From positions 18,439,156 to 18,503,155 of the forward strand of contig NC_046646.1 in the NCBI RefSeq assembly GCF_900324485.2: DNA of 64,000 bases, given 5' to 3'. The translations under genes and the position numbers were made by a program. Positions 60,001 through 64,000 of this stretch are shown here, in pieces. Position 1 is the stretch's first letter. Every line of letters starts with the position of its first letter. The notes under the pieces were generated by a model. The model was not told the origin of the DNA. It saw nothing but the letters and a program-made list of their open reading frames with translations, and searched no databases. Source of the stretch: Mastacembelus armatus (Eukaryota > Chordata > Actinopteri > Synbranchiformes > Mastacembelidae).

Positions 60001-61506
60001 GAAATATAAATGTTTTTTTTTTTCCTTTTCTGTATGCATATGTAGCAGTGCTTTAGCGTGAATATGATTACCCGTGTGCTGCTCCGAAAGCTATTCTTTC
60101 CAAATAGCATCAAACAGGGGTTAAGACTTGGTTTTAGGGTTAGGGTGAGGTTTAGTTTAGGTTAGGTTACGTTAGGGTAAGGGTTAGGGTTAGGCATTTA
60201 GTTATGATGGGTAGGGTCTAGGAAATGCATTATGTCCTCACAACTATAGTGGAACATGACACAAGCAAAAGAGGGGGAAAGGAGGGGCAGGCCTCATTGC
60301 TCCAGCTTCCTTGGTCTTATTAGTCTCTGGTCAATACACCATCTCATCTTTACATTTGAAGGATGAAATAACTAAAAAAAAAAACAGCATCCCTATTTCC
60401 GTTCATTCTCCCTTCTATTTCGCTCTAATCCCTGGTTTTTTGCTCAGATCTGTGCTGCTGTTTGGTCCTCTCACCAGTTTACATGCTGACAACAGCAAAC
60501 AAATGCCAGTTGATGTTATTCAAGGAGTGTTTGTGTTTTCCACTCCTCTTTAACATTTAGATCTGTGCTTTACGAACACAAAGCGTGTCTTTCTGACTAG
60601 AGTTCCTGTGGCGATGTTGTGCTTTGTGGGTTTGTTCTGACCTGGCTTGCTTGCATAATTGAAGGAAACTGATGAATTTGGATGATTCCTTGATTAGATT
60701 CTTCTGCTCAGCTAGAATACAGAGCAGGGCTCATACTGATGCATTAAGTATTTAAAGAGAATATTAAAAAGGTAAATTAAAAAAATTAATGGAGTAGGTC
60801 GACAAGATGAAAAATGGACCAGTTTTGTTTTTCTTTTTTTCTCAGGGAAGAAACTGTGTGTATGGCCAAAAATATAAAGTAGGAGGCTGCATTTGTCCGT
60901 GACTGACAGCTGTATGTTAGTTAAACAAGATTCCAGGAAGCAGATGCTCTAAACATCAGATAAGGGATTAAGAGAGACATGTAGTCAGAGCATGTCATAG
61001 CAGTCTTTGGATAATTGCTGTTACAGTGCTGTGTGTAATACAAGTTATTGTAACACACATGTAAACAAACGCACTTGCTTTCATACCCTTTTCCTACAAA
61101 GTGATGAATTCATAGCTGCATTTGTTCACAGATGGCTAATATTAATGGTGTATCGTCTGTAGTTTAATCACCTCAGTATTCAGGGATCATTAGTCATGTT
61201 CTCAAGTACACTCTGTTTTTCATTTTAACCTCCTTCTTGTTTCTCAGTCTCCCTACACTCTAAATTATGCATGTCATACTTCACTTGTATGGAATACATG
61301 TGTGTTTGTCTTGCTGTTCAAGCATGTTTGTGCATACATATGTTTATACATGCGTGCTGTGTGTTTCAACATCTAGGTATGACCACAAAGGCTATGCAGT
61401 CGACAGCCAATCCCTCACAGAAAAGAAGTCAGTGGGCAGCGGAGCAAAGATGAACTGGAAAACACTGAGTGACGTTAAGAATGAACACTTGGGACATGGA
61501 GAAAAG
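42044..61506 (+). CDS. rpa1: Replication protein A 70 kDa subunit, partial (runs off right edge)
   Basis: Thirteen in-phase coding exons: 42044-42076, 42541-42588, 43232-43310, 43574-43682, 43779-43867, 43961-44059, 49302-49608, 51844-51946, 52068-52136, 55433-55625, 58560-58696, 59222-59370, 61377-61506, giving 515 codons. The product is the large subunit of the nuclear ssDNA-binding RPA heterotrimer (replication, repair, checkpoint). DBD-F occupies about 1-115 ([25 protein letters not shown]). A long linker follows to about 250. DBD-A starts at [15 protein letters not shown], with DNA-stacking aromatics in GKLFSF and DRFFSL. DBD-B has VTLWGEEAEKFDG and SDFGGRSLS. The last exon ends at NEHLGHGEK. 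The zinc-binding DBD-C is not found before 64000 and must lie beyond. The start [13 protein letters not shown] fits human MVGQLSEGAIAAI. The oddity is 13 SPMKA repeats in the linker. The exon 6-7 join is direct by phase; an extra small exon in the 5.2-kb intron is not excluded. Confidence 0.95.
42903..43024 (+). repeat. tRNA-derived SINE-like fragment in rpa1 intron 2
   Basis: The stretch begins ATGAATGGCCTAGTGGTTAA (A-box-like). It ends CTGCCTGCCTTTTCTGTCTT, then CTTTCTGTCAAATAAG and an A-rich tail. I recognise this head and tail from memory as a common fish tRNA-derived SINE. The B-box part is poor, so the copy is shortened or diverged. Confidence 0.55.
43159..43196. repeat. Interrupted poly(T) tract ahead of rpa1 exon 3
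   Basis: A run of T broken by single G residues, ending about 35 bases before the exon 3 acceptor at 43231. It extends the polypyrimidine tract region and may vary in length. Confidence 0.85.
44060..49301 (+). other. rpa1: rpa1 intron 6, 5.2 kb
   Basis: The donor is gtgagt at 44060 and the acceptor ctctctttcag ends at 49301. It holds AT-rich DNA with poly(T) near 44826 and 46373, a G run at 48125 and no convincing additional exon. An open stretch after an acceptor-like site at 44421 does not resemble RPA1 and lacks a good donor. Confidence 0.6.
48125..48141. repeat. G17 homopolymer in rpa1 intron 6
   Basis: Seventeen consecutive G on the plus strand, preceded by TGCT. It is unstable in replication and sequencing and could form G-quadruplex structures. 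Confidence 0.9.
49346..49540 (+). repeat. rpa1: In-frame 15-bp coding minisatellite, 13 copies, encoding SPMKA
   Basis: Thirteen perfect-length copies of TCCCCCATGAAGGCG lie in rpa1 coding exon 7, at about residues 168-232. The only variation is the last base of the unit (G or C, silent in the Ala codon). The order is G six times, then C, C, G, C, C, C, G. The encoded pentapeptide S-P-M-K-A satisfies the CDK consensus S/T-P-x-K/R in every copy, and the array adds 13 lysines to the linker. The array sits between GCGRGFVGK and [23 protein letters not shown]. Confidence 0.95.
49609..51843 (+). other. rpa1: rpa1 intron 7
   Basis: From the gtaagt donor after the repeat exon to the acceptor ending at 51843. 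No repeat family or gene was recognised with confidence. Open frames on either strand show no family features. Confidence 0.55.
52451..52570. repeat. Interspersed fish repeat fragment in rpa1 intron 9
   Basis: CCTTTCGGCTGCTCCCTTCA then GGGGTCACCACAGCGAGTCA and TCTGCCTCCATTTAACCCTA, a series I remember as very frequent in percomorph introns. It is probably the 3' end of a non-LTR retrotransposon family. The family name is uncertain. Confidence 0.55.
52571..55432 (+). other. rpa1: Rest of rpa1 intron 9
   Basis: AT-rich intronic DNA with no gene seen. An open stretch near 53396-53828 exists on both strands but has no recognisable features. A purine-rich tract lies at 55026-55089. Confidence 0.5.
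55026..55089. repeat. Purine-rich (GGGA)n/(GA)n tract
   Basis: GAGAGGGAGGGAGGGAGGAG followed by GA repeats, in rpa1 intron 9 about 340 bp before exon 10. Confidence 0.85.
55626..58559 (+). other. rpa1: rpa1 intron 10
   Basis: No gene seen. It contains a poly(T) run near 56270, a pyrimidine-rich stretch (about 57330-57370) and a G-rich stretch (about 57507-57535). A fragment near 58335-58410 resembles an interspersed repeat. Confidence 0.5.
58335..58410. repeat. Interspersed repeat fragment (TTTATTTCTATAGCACTTTA type)
   Basis: AATTTATTTCTATAGCACTT followed by AAAAACAAG and GTACTTTACATG is a common fish repeat pattern recognised from memory. Diverged and short. Confidence 0.4.
60131..60240 (+). 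repeat. Telomere-like TTAGGG repeat in rpa1 intron 12
   Basis: Degenerate TTAGGG units (TTTTAGGGTTAGGGTGAGG, GTAAGGGTTAGGGTTAGG) followed by CATTTAGTTATGATGGG and GGAAATGCATTATGTCCTCA. The second part marks it as a minisatellite common in fish introns rather than a true interstitial telomere. Confidence 0.7.
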
Positions 61507-64000
61507 GTGCAGTGCACACATGCTTGCATACATACTTATAAAAGCTTCACGCAACCACATAGCAGAGAATTCATCTAATAAAAGAGGACAGTCTTAAGCA
61601 TGCAGAAATTTAAAAGAGACAGAAAAGTGTCTCTTTAAAGTGTTATTTCAGAAATTGTAAAACCAGGGGAAATGATACCGTTATTACGTTTGTGGTTAGA
61701 CACTGTTAGAGGAAAGTGAGTTATCATAAAATATATTTTAGTAATGTCTTCTTAATGCCTGTAACAATTTCCCACACTCCAATCTGTCAAAAATCCCCAA
61801 AATAGTTATGTGTTAATGATATTCAACAGAGGAAACGCTGCAAATCATCACAGGTGAGAAACTGGAATTGTTTGAATTTTTTTTTTTTTTAAATAGTTGA
61901 TAGTAATTCATTTTATGTTTAATCTGTAATTCACCTCAGTAGGCTGTTCCAAAGCCAGATGTAGTCATGGAGTCATATTAATGTGGAATGAATGGACTAT
62001 TACTTGAAGTAATAATAATAACTTGAAAACTAAGTAAGTGGAAAATTGTAGACAATAAGAACATAAACTAAGGTTTTATGTCTACATTTTACTGAATATA
62101 CATATTGCATATACAGTATTTCTGTTTCATTGCCTTTGGTTGTAGATTCATTTGCATGATTCAGTGCACCCACAGTAATGGACCAGAATGAGAACTACAA
62201 GCCATTGTGACAATAATACTTGTACTTGAAATGTCTTTATTGTTGTGTATACCTTGAATATACATTTTCGAGTTTGGGGTTTGATTAGATTTGTTCTCCT
62301 GCATTTGAGTCATATAATGGTGGAAGCTCAGTAAATCAGATAAGCCACAAGTTGTGTAACAGCAAAATCAAATATTATTTGTGTTGCCATTTTATAGTTG
62401 GTGCGTCTTTAAGCTGGTCCTTCCTGAAAACTTCAGCAGGAAGCAGATTGATGTGTGAGTCAGAAAATCCTTCTCTCACTTGGGCAGCTGGCTACTGTTT
62501 GAAGAGGAATGAAAGAAACCACTACAACATCAGCTTAGCTACAATACAACAAAATTTGATAGCAGAACATCTTTTAATGTTGTTAGACAAGCACAGTAAA
62601 CACCAGGTTTTGGTGTCAGTGCCTGAAAATCAAAGAGTTAGAGCTTCAGTTTTCTGCACCAAGGTTTTGCAGTCACACAGGGACAGATCCATCCTGCTGA
62701 GTGACTTTGATGTCCAGAGCTTCACTCCTGCATTTTTATGACTTCTTTCACTTTTCACAAGATACAGTTTACTACACTCACTGTATCTTAATTTTTATCT
62801 AACTATAACCCACAACTTAATTTCCCATTTAACAAGACAAAATGCATGTTGGAAAAAGTACAAAGCAGAAGTTGAAGTATGCAAAAAATACTTCTGCTAA
62901 ACATTACAGGACCATAATACTTTAAATGTTGAATATCCTTATTTTGAATTATTTAATTATTTATTGTTGTTTTGCTTATCAATCAATATACTGATGGCCT
63001 CTTATTTAAACTATCAAAGATGATATTCTTTGAACAATGTCAGGTTTGTTCAAAGAAAATTTAGTGAATTTTTAAACAGTTTTCTTTCCAGTCTCATTTG
63101 AATTAAGTGTTTAAACAAACAGGAATCCACAGTCAGTCTTCCATTCATTGTAAATCGAGCAGCTCTAGGGTGTTTCTTGCTATGACTTCATGGATCATAG
63201 TCATGGTTCTCGTTTTAGCTGTTTGAGGGAGATAGTAATGCTTATATATTAGCAATCCCGAATGAGTTGCTTTGTGCGGTTGGAGCAGCATGTGACAACA
63301 TTCAAATTGAACCATGTGCTGTTTTAAGAAGCGTCATTGCACAGAATTATCATGCTTTGAACTATAAGTAGAGTGTATGTAAGCAGTGTGTACCACTCAG
63401 AAAATATATATCAAATTTATTGGCTTTATCTCCAACTAGTCACCCTCAAACCTCACATTTAATTAGAAGCTACTTACAGGCAGCTTCAAGATCAGTGTTG
63501 CTTCTAATAAAAATTTCTAATTATGTGTTGGACGTGGAGGAAGCCTATAGGGCATAACATTACCGGAAGGGAAGTAGCTCAACTAAGAACATGGGAGAGT
63601 AAGATGGGTAGAAAAGCAAGGCAGAGCTACTTAAACTTCTTGTGACTTACAAAACTGCCTTGAAATGTGAAAAGTAATAAGGACATCGGTAAAAGGAAAA
63701 AAAAGAGTGGGGATAAGGTGTAAATAGTCTGGTGGCGACTAATAGAGAAAAGTGACAAGGACTATAGGATACAAATGGGAATGGTTAACTGACAGATCTG
63801 AGGAAAAGAGTTGAAAGGTGAGAATGTGTAAATAATTCAAGCTTGGATAGTTTGTACCTGTTTTCAGATTTTTTTTTTTTTTTTTTTTTAAACCTCCATT
63901 TCCTTATTTTCTCTGTCTTCTTGAATTTTGTCTGCCTTGTGTACCCCCAGCTGTTTCTGTAATTTATCGACTTTAAGGAGGTTTTCTATCACATACTCTG
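61507..64000 (+). other. rpa1: rpa1 intron 13 (start), running off the window
   Basis: After the gtgcag donor at 61507 no RPA1 DBD-C exon is found up to 64000. A 129-codon open frame at 62352-62741 is not recognisable as a protein family. A poly(T) run lies at about 63870-63891. Confidence 0.55.

Noticed and set aside
62352-62741. 129-codon open frame in rpa1 intron 13
   Set aside because: No recognisable motif, domain or splice context. It does not resemble the missing RPA1 DBD-C. It could be repeat-derived, but nothing supports a gene.

Overview
The window is vertebrate nuclear DNA, most likely from a percomorph teleost. Genes are intron-rich with GT/AG junctions, there is a fish-type odorant receptor (OR) cluster, and the repeats are fish types (hAT, Tc1/mariner, tRNA-derived SINE-like pieces, short microsatellites). 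No prokaryotic or viral feature was seen. All coordinates were read by eye. Gene identities rest on remembered family sequences, not on a search.

Positions 1-12345 hold a young tandem array of odorant receptor genes. A unit of about 4.33 kb carries one plus-strand and one minus-strand OR, whose 5' ends face each other. It occurs as unit 1 (1-6220, enlarged by a 1.5 kb hAT insertion), unit 2 (6221-10553) and a partial unit 3 (10554 to about 12345). Two plus-strand ORs (3850-4845, 8180-9175) and one minus-strand OR (11048-12019) look intact. The other two minus-strand copies look dead: one is split by the hAT element, the other has lost its C-terminus, and both have TTG where the intact copy has ATG.

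Positions 12345-20000 hold coa4 (13202-13450, minus), a decayed Tc1 element (15461-16360) and four mutually similar noncoding segments near 12.6, 14.7, 16.8 and 18.9 kb. These segments are rich in TAAT homeodomain cores, and one carries a perfect EBF/Olf-1-type site. I suggest, as inference only, that they are OR-cluster enhancers. Next to them (18991-19930) is a cluster of a TGACTTAGGC-type motif that forms hairpins.

Positions 20000-36430 are mostly noncoding. The one gene is the single-exon LRR membrane protein gene tpbgl (23579-24763, minus), flanked by simple repeats and old repeat fragments.

Positions 36431-64000 hold a head-to-head pair: smyd4 (minus, all ten coding exons resolved, 777 codons) and rpa1 (plus, first thirteen coding exons, 515 codons, running off the right edge before the zinc-binding DBD-C domain). 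Their start codons are 711 bp apart, in a probable shared promoter. The most striking feature is in rpa1 coding exon 7: a perfectly in-frame 15-bp minisatellite of 13 copies encodes 13 tandem SPMKA pentapeptides in the flexible linker of the RPA 70 kDa subunit. Each copy matches the full CDK consensus S-P-x-K.
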